Of a stretch of 64,000 nucleotides of DNA, positions 52,847 to 62,860 are shown piece after piece. Position numbers and translations under genes: made by a program. Origin of the DNA: an uncultured Sphingorhabdus sp. (GTDB lineage: Bacteria; Pseudomonadota; Alphaproteobacteria; Sphingomonadales; Sphingomonadaceae); NCBI GenBank assembly GCA_937873665.1, contig CALMYW010000394.1, positions 951,892-1,015,891 of the forward strand, written 5' to 3'. The notes under the pieces were generated by a model that did not search any database, was not told the DNA's origin, and worked only from the letters and a program-made list of their open reading frames with translations. How positions within the stretch are numbered: position 1 is the first letter of the stretch; each line of letters starts with the position of its first letter.

Positions 52847-55717
52847 ATGAAATCTACTATTTGTGGTCGCGCGAATCGCTTGCTCAACCTCGGACTGAAA
52901 ACGTCGGCGGTCGCACTGGCGGTTTCGATTTCGACAGTTAGCTACGCGCAGGAAGCGGCAGAAGCATCGGATGAAGCTGCGGTTGAGGAAAACGGTGAAA
53001 TCATAGTCACCGGCCTGCGTTACGGCTTGGCAACCTCGATCAACACCAAGCGTGAAGAGCTGTCGATTGTTGAAGCGGTATCGGCTGAAGACATTGGTAA
53101 ATTGCCCGACGTGTCGATCGCGGAATCGATTGCCCGACTGCCGGGTTTGACCGCTCAGCGTGTCAATGGACGTGCACAGGTCATCTCGATCCGCGGCCTT
53201 GCGCCAGACTTCTCGACAACGCTGTTGAATGGCCGCCAGCAGGCGAGCTCTGGTGACAACCGTGCGGTCGAATTTGACCAATATCCATCGGAATTGCTGT
53301 CGAGCGTTGTTGTGTACAAGACGCCTGACGCGAGCATTTCGGGCATGGGCCTTGCCGGTACCGCTGACTTGCGCACAGTGCGTCCGCTCGAATTCGGACG
53401 GCGGGCTTTTGCGGTCAACCTGCGCGGCGAAGTCAATTCGGGAAGCAAGCTGAATTCCGACGTCCGCAATTATGGCGGCCGCTTCAGCGCATCTTATATC
53501 GACCAGAATGAAGCTGGGACGCTCGGCTGGGCGGTGGGCTTTGCGCATCTCGACGCGCCGTCGCAAAACCGCCACTACAAGGCTTATAATTACGAAACAT
53601 TCTGCTGCGGACAGGAAAACCGGATCACGCCTGCAGCTGCACGCAGTTCATCCTTCCTGACCGGTCAGGAAATCTTTGCTTACTCGCGTTTGAACAAGCG
53701 CGATGCAGCTATCGGTATCCTTGAGTGGCAGCCGGATGACCGGACCCATGTGACGGCTGACCTTTATTATTCGACTTTCAAACAGCGCGAAACGATGCGC
53801 GGTGCACAATGGTTTTCGAATGTCTGGGCCGACAATCAGACTTTTGCCAATGTGACCACAACGGATGTTGGCGGAACCAGCGTCGGCGTTACCGGTAGCA
53901 ATACCGGCGTCGCTCCAATAATCCGCAACGATTACAATACGCGCAAGGACGACCTCTTTTCGGCTGGCCTGAATGGCGAGTTTGACATGACCGACCGGCT
54001 GAGCTTTTTGGCCGACCTGTCCTATTCGCGGAACAAGCGTGATGAGAGCATCACCGAAACCTATGCCGGTTTTGGTTGCTGCGTGACCTCTGCCAACCAG
54101 AACAATAACCGCACATTTGATACCATCGGGTGGGATATCAACGGATTGCTCAACGGGCAGTTCCCAACCTATTCCGAAGGTCTCAACTATGCCGACGCGT
54201 CACGCGTTTCTCTGGGTGATCGCGCGCCATGGGGCGGTTGGGGCCATGACGGTCAGACCAAGGAACCGCATGTCAAGGAAGAGGTCTATTCAATCGACCT
54301 CGGCTTCCAATATGATCTCGATGGCTTTTTCGACAGCATCGATGCTGGCTTGAACTTTACCAGTCGCGACAAGACCAAGCGAGTCGACGAATATGACCTG
54401 ATGCTCAAAAACGGGCGCTTGCAGACATTGGTCGGTTCCGATTTCCTCGTGTCGCCAACGTCGCTGGGTTATGCTGGCTTTGGCGAGGTTCTTTCGGTCA
54501 ACCTGCGTGATGCCATCCCGCAATATTATGACCGCATCACCTTCATCAACAACGACACCTATGACAAAGCCTGGGGTATCAATGAAGAAGTCCTGACGTT
54601 CCGGGCGAAGGCTACGATCAATTCCGGCAATCTGCGCGGCAATATCGGTGTCCAGGTGGTCAACCAGCGGCAATCTTCCAGCGGCAGCGCGATCAATCAG
54701 ACGCAATCGCCGACGCAAGTTGTCGCGGTGAACAAGAGCAAGAGCTACACCGATATCCTGCCCAGCCTGAACCTGGTTTACGATCTGGGTGGTGGCCATC
54801 GTTTGCGCCTCGCTGCGGCCAAGGTGCTGGCGCGTCCGCGTATGGATGAAATGCGGGCGAACTTTACGCCCAGCTTTGGCAACCCCTGCGGCGGTAGCCC
54901 GCCATGCGTTCCGGGCCAGACCGTCAATCCCTGGTCGGCAAGCGGTGGCAACCCGGATCTGGAACCCTGGCGCGCCAAGGCCATCGACCTTGCCTATGAA
55001 TGGTATCTCGGCAAGGCCAGCTACATCAGCATCGCAGGCTTCTACAAGGATCTGGACAACTACATTTACACCCAGCGGCAGCAGTTCGATTTTACCGGCC
55101 TGCCCCTGCCGCCAACCGCGTCGAACATTCCAGCGGGCGTTATCATCAGCCCGATCGGACAGATCAACCAGCCAGCGAATGGCAAGGGTGGATCGATCAA
55201 GGGTATCGAAATCAGCGCCGCGCTGGAATTCGGCAAACTGACGTCAGCTCTGGATGGTTTCGGTTTCATTGGAAGCTATTCCTATACCAAATCGAACCTG
55301 CGTCCGACGGCGAGCACCAACCCGACGACTGTTCAGGCAACACGAATCCCGGGGCTTTCTGGAACGGTGTACAACCTGACTGGTTACTTCGAAAAATGGG
55401 GTTTCCAGGCGCGTGCCAGCTATCGCTACCGCTCGGCGTTTAAGGGTGAAGTCACGCAACTGTTCGCGGTGCGCGGCTTAACCGAAATCCTCGCCGACGA
55501 TCAGCTCGACGCGCAGGTCGGCTATACCTTCCAGGAAGGCTCGTCGCTCGCTGGTCTGGGCGTGTTGCTGCAGGTCAACAACCTGACAGACTCGCCTTAC
55601 CGCACGCGGCTTGGCGTAGATGGTGGCGGCCCACGGACGACGGATGGATCGTTCCTGCCCGAAACCTACGAAAAATATGGGCGGCAGTTCCTCTTCGGTA
55701 TCAACTACCGCTTCTGA
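52847..55717 (+). CDS. TonB-dependent outer-membrane receptor (glycan type)
   Basis: 956 residues from ATG 52847, behind GGGAGGG. Signal peptide (LKTSAVALAVSISTVSYAQ), then the TonB-box/plug region (EIIVTGLRYGLATSINTKRE; DIGKLPDVSIAESIARLPGL; ISIRGLAPDFSTTLLNGRQQ) and a 22-strand barrel ending in the aromatic FGINYRF. The plug type with DVSIAESIARLPG is typical of carbohydrate receptors of Caulobacter and sphingomonads. It would import an oligosaccharide across the outer membrane using TonB energy. It heads the LacI-controlled operon. Confidence 0.94.
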   Translation: MKSTICGRANRLLNLGLKTSAVALAVSISTVSYAQEAAEASDEAAVEENGEIIVTGLRYGLATSINTKREELSIVEAVSAEDIGKLPDVSIAESIARLPGLTAQRVNGRAQVISIRGLAPDFSTTLLNGRQQASSGDNRAVEFDQYPSELLSSVVVYKTPDASISGMGLAGTADLRTVRPLEFGRRAFAVNLRGEVNSGSKLNSDVRNYGGRFSASYIDQNEAGTLGWAVGFAHLDAPSQNRHYKAYNYETFCCGQENRITPAAARSSSFLTGQEIFAYSRLNKRDAAIGILEWQPDDRTHVTADLYYSTFKQRETMRGAQWFSNVWADNQTFANVTTTDVGGTSVGVTGSNTGVAPIIRNDYNTRKDDLFSAGLNGEFDMTDRLSFLADLSYSRNKRDESITETYAGFGCCVTSANQNNNRTFDTIGWDINGLLNGQFPTYSEGLNYADASRVSLGDRAPWGGWGHDGQTKEPHVKEEVYSIDLGFQYDLDGFFDSIDAGLNFTSRDKTKRVDEYDLMLKNGRLQTLVGSDFLVSPTSLGYAGFGEVLSVNLRDAIPQYYDRITFINNDTYDKAWGINEEVLTFRAKATINSGNLRGNIGVQVVNQRQSSSGSAINQTQSPTQVVAVNKSKSYTDILPSLNLVYDLGGGHRLRLAAAKVLARPRMDEMRANFTPSFGNPCGGSPPCVPGQTVNPWSASGGNPDLEPWRAKAIDLAYEWYLGKASYISIAGFYKDLDNYIYTQRQQFDFTGLPLPPTASNIPAGVIISPIGQINQPANGKGGSIKGIEISAALEFGKLTSALDGFGFIGSYSYTKSNLRPTASTNPTTVQATRIPGLSGTVYNLTGYFEKWGFQARASYRYRSAFKGEVTQLFAVRGLTEILADDQLDAQVGYTFQEGSSLAGLGVLLQVNNLTDSPYRTRLGVDGGGPRTTDGSFLPETYEKYGRQFLFGINYRF

Positions 55718-55723
55718 GAAATG

Positions 55724-55754
55724 CCAGGGCCGGGTGTGTTTGCATTCGGCCCCG
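55724..55754 (+). terminator. Hairpin between the receptor and GH3 genes
   Basis: GGGCCG (55727-55732) pairs with CGGCCC (55747-55752) around a 14-base loop, seven bases after the receptor stop. No T-run follows. It may protect the receptor message or partly end transcription, giving more receptor than enzyme. Confidence 0.4.
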
Positions 55755-55852
55755 GTACGAAACGCATAAGAGAGTCTCTCCTCCTTACCTTCCGGCGCGA
55801 TGGCTTTGGGTCGCATATCGCGCCGGTATTTTTTGAGGCGGCAAGGGAAAGA

Positions 55853-57841
55853 ATGACAAAAAGGGCATCGCCAGTGAAAAATGGACAGTTGTTCCGCGCC
55901 TTCCTCATCGGTTCGATCGGGGCCGGGTTGCTCGGCGGAAGCGCTCTTTCCGGTCTGCAAGCAAAGCCAGCGACCGATTGGCCCGCACTCGCCCATCCCA
56001 TAGCAAAAGACGCCGCGATGGAGGCTCGTATCGCCGAAATCGTCGCAGGAATGACCCTGCGACAGAAAATCGGGCAGATGACGCAGGCCGATATTCGTTC
56101 AGTGACGCCCGATCAGGTGCGCGAACATTATCTGGGCTCGATCCTGAATGGTGGCGGTGCGTGGCCGGGCGGGAAAAAGCAGGCGACAGTAGCGGACTGG
56201 GTCGCGCTGGCTGATGCGCATTACAAGGCATCGATGGCAACCGACATGAAGGTGAAAATCCCCGTCATCTGGGGAACCGACGCGGTGCACGGCCATAACA
56301 ATGTCTTCAAGGCCACGCTGTTCCCGCACAATATCGGGCTGGGTGCTGCTCGTGATCCGAAACTGGTCGGCCGTATTGCGCATCTGACGGCGAAACAAGT
56401 GCGTGCGACGGGCATAACCTGGGCATTTGCGCCAACGGTTGCAGTCGTGCAAAACCCTCGCTGGGGGCGGACCTATGAGAGCTATTCATCCGATCCGGCA
56501 CTCGTCCGCCAATATGCGGTTGAATTTGTGAAAGCGATGCAAGGCAATCTGACCGGATCCGACACGACCATTGCTTCGGTGAAGCATTTCCTAGGTGATG
56601 GCGGCACATATCTGGGCAAAGATCAGGGTGAGACACGGGCGACGCGCGAACAACTCATCCGCACGCACGCCCCCGGCTATTTTGGTGCGCTTGAAGGCGG
56701 CGTGCAGACCGTCATGATCTCCTATAGCAGCTGGACCGACACAGGTGCAGGCAAACCGCAGGGAAAGATGCACGGCAACCGTGAGCTCATCACTGATGTC
56801 CTCAAGGGCAAACTTGGTTTTGACGGTCTGGTGGTATCCGACTGGAATGCGATCGAGCAGGTTAAGGGCTGCACACGCACACATTGCCCGCAAGCCATCA
56901 ATGCCGGCATCGATATGATCATGGTGCCCGACGACTGGAAACAGTTTATCGAAGAGACCATAGTTGATGTCGAAAAGGGCGTCATCCCGACGAGTCGTAT
57001 CGACGATGCCGTTAAGCGCATCCTGCGTGTTAAGATGCGGACTGGATTGTTTGATCGATCCCCGATTCCTGCGGCCAGCGCAGAGGCAGACATGGCGAGC
57101 GATGTTATGCGAACAACCGCTCGTGAAGCAGTATCCAAATCGTTGGTGCTGCTGAAGAACAATAAGCGATCGCCACTGCCGCTGAAGCGCAGCGCCAAAA
57201 TCCTGCTGGTCGGGAAAGGCGCGGACAAGGTGACTCCGCAATTGGGCGGCTGGTCGCTGACCTGGCAGGGTGACGAGACCGACGACAATGACTATCCACT
57301 GGCCGATGACATGCTGTCAGCGCTGCAAAAGGCAGTCGGTGACGGTGGCAAAGTCGATTTCAGTGCTGATGCCATCGGTGTCGATTTAAAAGGCTATGAT
57401 GCCGTTCTCGTAGTCCACGCGGAAAGACCGTATGCGGAAATGAAGGGTGACATCAGCTACCCTGCGTCACTCCGTCATTCCGAGCGCTATCCAGATGATT
57501 ATGCCGCGCTGGAACGCGTGTCGGGCAAGGGTGTGCCGGTGGTGTCGGTACTTTTTTCGGGCCGTCCGGTTTATGCGAATGACCTGATCAATATGTCCGA
57601 TGCCTTTATCGCGGCTTGGTTGCCTGGAACCGAGGGGCAGGGCGTCACGGATGTACTGTTCGGCGGCGCAAAGGATTTTCAAGGTAAATTGCCTTTTGAC
57701 TGGCCGGGGGCTTCCTGCCCGGAAACGGCAAGAAAACCCGTCCTGTTTCGTCGCGGCTATGGCCTGAAACTTGCCAAGAAATCGAATTTGGGCCGTCTGC
57801 CCGAGGACGGGGTTGAAACCTGCCCGGCATTGGCCGAATAA
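55853..57841 (+). CDS. Glycoside hydrolase family 3, exo-beta-glucosidase type
   Basis: 662 residues from ATG 55853 (AAGGGA upstream; an open extension of 44 codons lacks a signal peptide). Signal sequence (LIGSIGAGLLGGSALSGLQA), GH3 TIM barrel with KHFLGDGGTYLGKDQGE, the nucleophile Asp in GLVVSDWNAIEQ, and the second alpha/beta sandwich domain (VLLKNNKRSPLPLKRSAK; VLFSGRPVYAND). It lacks the extra C-terminal module of the roughly 830-residue members. It would release glucose from beta-glucan oligomers in the periplasm. It is the second gene of the operon. Confidence 0.93.
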   Translation: MTKRASPVKNGQLFRAFLIGSIGAGLLGGSALSGLQAKPATDWPALAHPIAKDAAMEARIAEIVAGMTLRQKIGQMTQADIRSVTPDQVREHYLGSILNGGGAWPGGKKQATVADWVALADAHYKASMATDMKVKIPVIWGTDAVHGHNNVFKATLFPHNIGLGAARDPKLVGRIAHLTAKQVRATGITWAFAPTVAVVQNPRWGRTYESYSSDPALVRQYAVEFVKAMQGNLTGSDTTIASVKHFLGDGGTYLGKDQGETRATREQLIRTHAPGYFGALEGGVQTVMISYSSWTDTGAGKPQGKMHGNRELITDVLKGKLGFDGLVVSDWNAIEQVKGCTRTHCPQAINAGIDMIMVPDDWKQFIEETIVDVEKGVIPTSRIDDAVKRILRVKMRTGLFDRSPIPAASAEADMASDVMRTTAREAVSKSLVLLKNNKRSPLPLKRSAKILLVGKGADKVTPQLGGWSLTWQGDETDDNDYPLADDMLSALQKAVGDGGKVDFSADAIGVDLKGYDAVLVVHAERPYAEMKGDISYPASLRHSERYPDDYAALERVSGKGVPVVSVLFSGRPVYANDLINMSDAFIAAWLPGTEGQGVTDVLFGGAKDFQGKLPFDWPGASCPETARKPVLFRRGYGLKLAKKSNLGRLPEDGVETCPALAE

Positions 57842-57870
57842 TCCCGACGGAGCAGAGAGGACTTTCAACA

Positions 57871-59382
57871 ATGTCGGGTCGATTGAAGACAATATTGATC
57901 GTCGGAGGTGGCTCTTCCGGCTGGATGGCGGCAGCGTTGCTGTCGCATCTGTTCCAGGGCCTCTACAAAATCCGGTTGGTCGAATCCGAGGATATCGGCA
58001 CCGTCGGTGTTGGTGAGGCAACGATCCCGGCGATCAAGAAATTCAACGAGCTGCTCGAGCTGGACGAAGCGCATTTTATGCGGCTGACGCAGGGCACATT
58101 CAAACTGGGCATCCAGTTTAATAACTGGGATCATATTGGCTCCAGCTATATCCATGGCTTTGGCGTAATCGGCCAAGATCTGGGCTGGCTGCGCTGTCAC
58201 CAATATTGGCTCAAAATGAAGCTGATGGGCGAAGCATCGGATTTTGCCAATTTCTCGATCAATACGGCCGCTTGCGCGACCAACAAGTTCATGACTGCAA
58301 GGCCGGATATGGCGGATTCTCCGATAGCCCATATCGCACATGCCTATCATTTCGATGCTGGTCTTTATGCCCAATATCTTCGGAAATATTCCGAAGAACG
58401 AGGCGTCATTCGTACCGAAGGCAAGATTACCGATGTTTCGCTGCGCACGGAGGACGGCTTTGTCGAGGCGGTCACACTGGAAAGTGGTGAGCGGATTGAG
58501 GCCGACCTGTATATCGATTGCTCGGGTTTCCGCAGCCTGATCAGCGAACAAGCCCTGCAAACCGGCTATGAAGACTGGACGCACTGGCTGCCATGCGACC
58601 GCGCGTTGGCCGTGCCCTGTGCCCGATCAGACAATTTCACGCCTTACACAAAAGCCACCGCGCATGGCGCCGGTTGGCAATGGCGCATTCCGTTGCAGCA
58701 TCGCACCGGCAACGGGCATGTTTATTCGAGCCAGTATATGGACGAGGCGGAGGCCGAGCGTATCCTGCTCTCAAACCTCGACGGCGAGCAGCTCGCGGAG
58801 CCGAACCGCATTCGTTTCACCACCGGCAAGCGCAAGAAAGTTTGGAACAAGAATTGCGTGGCGGTCGGGCTGGCTGCAGGATTTCTCGAGCCGCTTGAAT
58901 CAACCTCGCTTTTCCTGATTCAGTCGTCGCTGATCCGATTGATCCGGCTATTCCCCGATGGCGGCTTCGACCAAGCCAATATCGATGAATTCAATCGCCA
59001 GACAGACTTCGAATATGAGCGGGTGCGCGACTTTATCATCCTCCACTACAAGGCGACCAAGCGCGACGACACGCCCTTCTGGCGCTATTGCCGCGACATG
59101 GAAGTGCCCGCGACGCTTCAGAGCAAGATAAAGCTTTTCCGCGCCAATGGGCGCATCTTCCGTGAAGACGAGGAACTGTTCAGCGAAGAAAGCTGGATCC
59201 AAGTGATGCTGGGGCAGAGCATCATCCCCGAAGGCTATGACCCGCTGGTCGATGTGAAAAGCGAGGCACAGATTGCCCAGTTTCTGGGCAACATCGAAAA
59301 TGTGATCGGAAAATGTGTCGACGTCATGCCTAGCCATGCCGACTTTGTCGCCAAATATTGCGACGCAAAGGCGGCGATGTGA
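57871..59382 (+). CDS. Flavin-dependent tryptophan halogenase family protein
   Basis: 503 residues. FAD site IVGGGSSGWMAAALLSHLF, the halogenase motif WQWRIP, a lysine at the expected active-site place (TFKLGIQFNNW) and the Glu in LEPLESTSLFL are all present, so halogenation chemistry is possible. In sphingomonads and Caulobacter such genes lie beside TonB receptors and glycosidases rather than in antibiotic clusters, and their true substrate is largely unknown. A flavin reductase partner is not in this locus. It overlaps the GH30 gene by GTGA. Confidence 0.92.
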   Translation: MSGRLKTILIVGGGSSGWMAAALLSHLFQGLYKIRLVESEDIGTVGVGEATIPAIKKFNELLELDEAHFMRLTQGTFKLGIQFNNWDHIGSSYIHGFGVIGQDLGWLRCHQYWLKMKLMGEASDFANFSINTAACATNKFMTARPDMADSPIAHIAHAYHFDAGLYAQYLRKYSEERGVIRTEGKITDVSLRTEDGFVEAVTLESGERIEADLYIDCSGFRSLISEQALQTGYEDWTHWLPCDRALAVPCARSDNFTPYTKATAHGAGWQWRIPLQHRTGNGHVYSSQYMDEAEAERILLSNLDGEQLAEPNRIRFTTGKRKKVWNKNCVAVGLAAGFLEPLESTSLFLIQSSLIRLIRLFPDGGFDQANIDEFNRQTDFEYERVRDFIILHYKATKRDDTPFWRYCRDMEVPATLQSKIKLFRANGRIFREDEELFSEESWIQVMLGQSIIPEGYDPLVDVKSEAQIAQFLGNIENVIGKCVDVMPSHADFVAKYCDAKAAM

Positions 59383-60785
59383 TCCCATCCATTCGGAAAG
59401 GCTGCCTGTTGGCAGCCATGTTTTCGGTTGCCTATGGTGCACAAGCGAAAACGCCCGTCGTTCAAGGCTGGCTGACCAGCGCGGATGGCAGCCAGCGTTT
59501 GGCTCCGATGGCTGGCATAAAAACGGTTACATTGCCCGCAGGCCAGCAGGCCGACATCATAGTCGACCCCAAAACCCGATACCAGCGGATGGCCGGCTTT
59601 GGCGCTTCGATCACTGACGCGACTGCTTGGCTGATCCAGACCCGGATGTCCGAGAAAGCGCGCAACGAACTGTTGCGTGAGCTGTTCAGCGTGCGCGACG
59701 GGATTGGTTTCAGCGTCACGCGCATCACCGTTGGCGCATCGGATTTCTCGCAAAGCCATTACACCTATGCTGATACTCCGGGAAATCCTGTGGCGGACAT
59801 TACGCCTGCACGCACGCACCTGATCCCGTCGCTAAAAGCGATGCGCAAAATCAACCCGCGACTGCAGGTGATCGCTACGCCATGGAGCGCGCCGGCCTGG
59901 ATGAAGACGAGCAACAGCCTGATCAAGGGCCGGTTGAAGCCCGAAAATTATGACAGTTTTGCACGCTATCTTGTCAGTTACACGCAGGCGATGCGCAAGG
60001 CAGGTGTGCCAGTCGACATATTGACGATCCAGAATGAGCCGCATTTTGAGCCGGAGAATTATCCGGGCATGCGAGTGGAGCCTGCCGAAAGAGCGGAGTT
60101 TATCGCCAACCACCTCGGCCCGCTGATGCGGCGATCACTGCCGGGTACGAAGCTGCTCGACTGGGATCATAATTGGGACCAACCCGAAAGCCCGACAGCG
60201 GTGCTGTCCGATGCAAAGGCCTCGGCCTTTGTCGACGGCGTGGCGTGGCACTGTTATGCAGGGGACGTCGCAGCGCAGTCGGTCGTGCGCGATCGTTTTC
60301 CGTCCAAGGAAGTCTGGTTCACCGAATGTGCCAGCGGCAACTGGAGCGGCGATTGGAGCAAGTCGTTCAACTGGGCCATGCGCCAACTGATCATCGGCAC
60401 GACGCGCAACTGGGCCAGAGGCGTGGTGATGTGGAACCTCGCTCTCGATGAAAAGCACGGCCCGCATTTGGGCGGCTGTGGTGATTGCCGGGGGTTGGTC
60501 ACGATCAACTCGATCAGCGGTGAAGTAACCCGTGAGCCCGAATATTATGCCTTCGCCCATGCCAGCAAATTTGTCTCCGTCGGAGCAGTCCGTATCGCCA
60601 GCGATAGCGGAGACAACGCTATCGAGAGTGTGGCTTTCCAGAACGGCGAAAAAGGTCCAGTCACATTGTTAGTGTTGAATGGCGCGGGCGTGGAACGAAA
60701 CTTGTCGTTCGACGTCGGCGGAAAGCAATTTGTTGCAACCATGCCCGCCGGATCGGTTGCAACCTATAAATTGCTGCCGAAGTAG
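59379..60785 (+). CDS. Glycoside hydrolase family 30 (beta-1,6-glucanase or glucosylceramidase type)
   Basis: 468 residues from GTG 59379, overlapping the halogenase stop (GTGA) and giving a proper signal peptide (GCLLAAMFSVAYGAQA). The fold is an (alpha/beta)8 barrel plus beta-sandwich. Key residues are the acid/base Glu in TIQNEPHFEPENYPG and the nucleophile Glu in VWFTECASGNWSGDW; RYQRMAGFGASITDATAWLI is the family opening. GH30 members of this type cut beta-1,6-glucan or glucosylceramide. With GH3 and a sugar carrier the glucan role is likelier. Confidence 0.92.
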   Translation: MIPSIRKGCLLAAMFSVAYGAQAKTPVVQGWLTSADGSQRLAPMAGIKTVTLPAGQQADIIVDPKTRYQRMAGFGASITDATAWLIQTRMSEKARNELLRELFSVRDGIGFSVTRITVGASDFSQSHYTYADTPGNPVADITPARTHLIPSLKAMRKINPRLQVIATPWSAPAWMKTSNSLIKGRLKPENYDSFARYLVSYTQAMRKAGVPVDILTIQNEPHFEPENYPGMRVEPAERAEFIANHLGPLMRRSLPGTKLLDWDHNWDQPESPTAVLSDAKASAFVDGVAWHCYAGDVAAQSVVRDRFPSKEVWFTECASGNWSGDWSKSFNWAMRQLIIGTTRNWARGVVMWNLALDEKHGPHLGGCGDCRGLVTINSISGEVTREPEYYAFAHASKFVSVGAVRIASDSGDNAIESVAFQNGEKGPVTLLVLNGAGVERNLSFDVGGKQFVATMPAGSVATYKLLPK

Positions 60786-60802
60786 CGGCAGAGGAGGCCG
60801 AA

Positions 60803-62083
60803 ATGAAAGACTATCGTTCGGGGATATCAGCGGCTTTCATTTCAGTCACCACGCTGTTCTTCGCCTGGGGTTTCATCACTTCAAACAATGATCCGCTGAT
60901 CGCCTCGCTGAAAGCCAGTTTCCATCTCAGCTATACCGAAGCACTAATCACCCAGCTCGTCTTCTTCGCGGCTTATGGCTTCATGTCCTTTCCCGCAGCC
61001 GCGCTGCTCAATCGGGTTGGTTCGGTACGATCGATATTGTTGGCACTGACGACCATGATCATCGGCTGCCTGCTGGTGCAGTTCATCGTTCGCTACCAGG
61101 ATTATTCCTTGATCTTGGCCGCCTTATTCGTTTTGGGGATCGGTATTACCACCTTGCAGGTTGCAGCCAATCCGCTTGCGGCAGCGCTAGGCCCACCTGA
61201 AAGCAGCCATTTCCGGCTGACATTCGCCCAGGCGTTCAACTCGCTTGGTGTGGTGCTGGGTGTCAATTTTGGTTCGAAAGTCATGCTGGGCGAGGAGGTG
61301 CTCAAATCAGGTCACGCACCGATCACCAATGCTGCGGACCGCATTTTGGCGTTGCAGGCTGTGTCACATGCCTTTCTGATCATAGCGGCGTTGCTGGCGG
61401 GGCTAATGGCCTTCATCTGGTTTTCGCGAAGGCGGATCAGCGATGCAGCGGACGGCGTCGCAGACGCGGGAGGAGGGGCGGTTCTAGACGCGTTGAAATC
61501 GCGTTGGGCTTTATTCGGGTCGGTTGCAATCGGACTATATGTCGGGGCTGAAGTGTCGATCGGCAGCATCATGATCAATTTTCTCAACCAGCCCGAGATC
61601 ATGGACCTGCCACTCGAAACCGCAGGTTTCTATCTCGCCAACATCTATTGGATGGGTGCCTTGATCGGGCGTTTTGTCGGCTCCTATTTGCTCACCCGGC
61701 TTGCCGCGCCCAAATTGTTGATGACAGCGGCCGGATTTGCTTCCTTACTCTGCTTGACGGTTGCATTCAGCGGTGGGCCGATGGCGGGTTACGCCGCATT
61801 GTCCGTTGGATTGTTCAATTCGATCATGTTTCCGACGATTTTCACTATTACGCTTGAGAGAGCGGGCGTGTCACAGGCTTCGACCTCGGGTCTTTTATGT
61901 GTTGCAATCGTTGGCGGTGCGATTTTGCCCTATGTGGTCGGGCAGATGGCAGATCAATCAAGCCTGACCCTATCGTTCACCATTCCTATGACGGCCTATG
62001 CCGTGATTGCGATTTTCGGGCTGCTGTCACAACGCGCGAAAGTCTATCATGTCGATGGCGCAAGCGCCCCTGTGGAACATTGA
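60803..62083 (+). CDS. Sugar MFS transporter, FucP/GluP type
   Basis: 426 residues with about 12 membrane segments. Family blocks are SVTTLFFAWGFITSNNDPLI, FFAAYGFMSFPAAALLNRVG, TTLQVAANPLAAALGPPESS and RLTFAQAFNSLGVVLG, as in glucose/galactose and fucose proton symporters. It would bring the monosaccharide released by GH3/GH30 into the cytosol. It lies 17 bp after GH30 and 4 bp before the SGNH hydrolase gene, in one operon. Confidence 0.93.
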   Translation: MKDYRSGISAAFISVTTLFFAWGFITSNNDPLIASLKASFHLSYTEALITQLVFFAAYGFMSFPAAALLNRVGSVRSILLALTTMIIGCLLVQFIVRYQDYSLILAALFVLGIGITTLQVAANPLAAALGPPESSHFRLTFAQAFNSLGVVLGVNFGSKVMLGEEVLKSGHAPITNAADRILALQAVSHAFLIIAALLAGLMAFIWFSRRRISDAADGVADAGGGAVLDALKSRWALFGSVAIGLYVGAEVSIGSIMINFLNQPEIMDLPLETAGFYLANIYWMGALIGRFVGSYLLTRLAAPKLLMTAAGFASLLCLTVAFSGGPMAGYAALSVGLFNSIMFPTIFTITLERAGVSQASTSGLLCVAIVGGAILPYVVGQMADQSSLTLSFTIPMTAYAVIAIFGLLSQRAKVYHVDGASAPVEH

Positions 62084-62087
62084 TATT

Positions 62088-62813
62088 ATGCAGTCCAGGC
62101 CATCACGACGTGCGATCATTGCCGGGGCGGCAGCGGCGACACTTGTGCCTGTTGTGGCGAAAGCAGCCGAGCCCGGACGAGATGATGCTGCCATGGTAAC
62201 CGACTGGCCATGGCTGGGCAGGTACGCGAAAGACAATGCGCGGCTACATTCGGAGGGCATGCAGATCGATATCGTCTTCATCGGCGATTCCATCACCGAA
62301 TTGTGGAAGCACAGGCGACCCGGTTTCTTCAGCCCGAAACGGATCAATCGTGGGATTGGTGGCCAGACTTCGCCGCAAATATTATTGCGGATGATGTCAG
62401 ATGTCATCGCCCACGGTCCTAGAATAGTTCACATTCTCGCAGGCACCAACGATGTAGCCAGCAACACCGGCCCGATTGCCGAGGATACCACGGTCGCAAA
62501 CATTGTCGCGATGGTTCAATTGGCAAAGGCCAATGGCATCCGGCCGGTGGTCGGGACAATCCCGCCTGCAGCGAAATTTTTCTGGCGGCCCGAAGTCGAT
62601 CCGGTAGGCAAGATTCGAGCGATCAATCGGAAGCTCCAAATGTCCAGCAAATCCAACCGCTTCACATTGGTCGACTATTATGGTGCCCTTGCCAGCGCCG
62701 AGGGAGCTCTTCCGTCTACACTAGGAACGGATGGAGTGCATCCAGATGCTTCCGGCTATGAATGGATGGAGCAGGCTCTTGTCGATAAAGTAAGCGCATT
62801 TCGACCGGTATAA
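62088..62813 (+). CDS. Tat-exported SGNH/GDSL hydrolase
   Basis: 241 residues from ATG 62088, four bases behind the transporter stop. A twin-arginine signal (SRRAIIAGAAAATLVPVVA) is followed by the SGNH blocks: Ser in VFIGDSITELW, Gly in RGIGGQTSPQ, Asn in ILAGTNDVAS and Asp/His in GTDGVHPDASGYEW. Such enzymes remove acetyl or other acyl groups from sugars and glycans. In this operon it may de-esterify the glucan or its fragments in the periplasm. It is the last gene of the plus-strand operon. Confidence 0.9.
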   Translation: MQSRPSRRAIIAGAAAATLVPVVAKAAEPGRDDAAMVTDWPWLGRYAKDNARLHSEGMQIDIVFIGDSITELWKHRRPGFFSPKRINRGIGGQTSPQILLRMMSDVIAHGPRIVHILAGTNDVASNTGPIAEDTTVANIVAMVQLAKANGIRPVVGTIPPAAKFFWRPEVDPVGKIRAINRKLQMSSKSNRFTLVDYYGALASAEGALPSTLGTDGVHPDASGYEWMEQALVDKVSAFRPV

Positions 62814-62860
62814 TTTGCAGACCAAATTGAATAGTCGTGCTGCTATTCGCAGAGCCGTGG

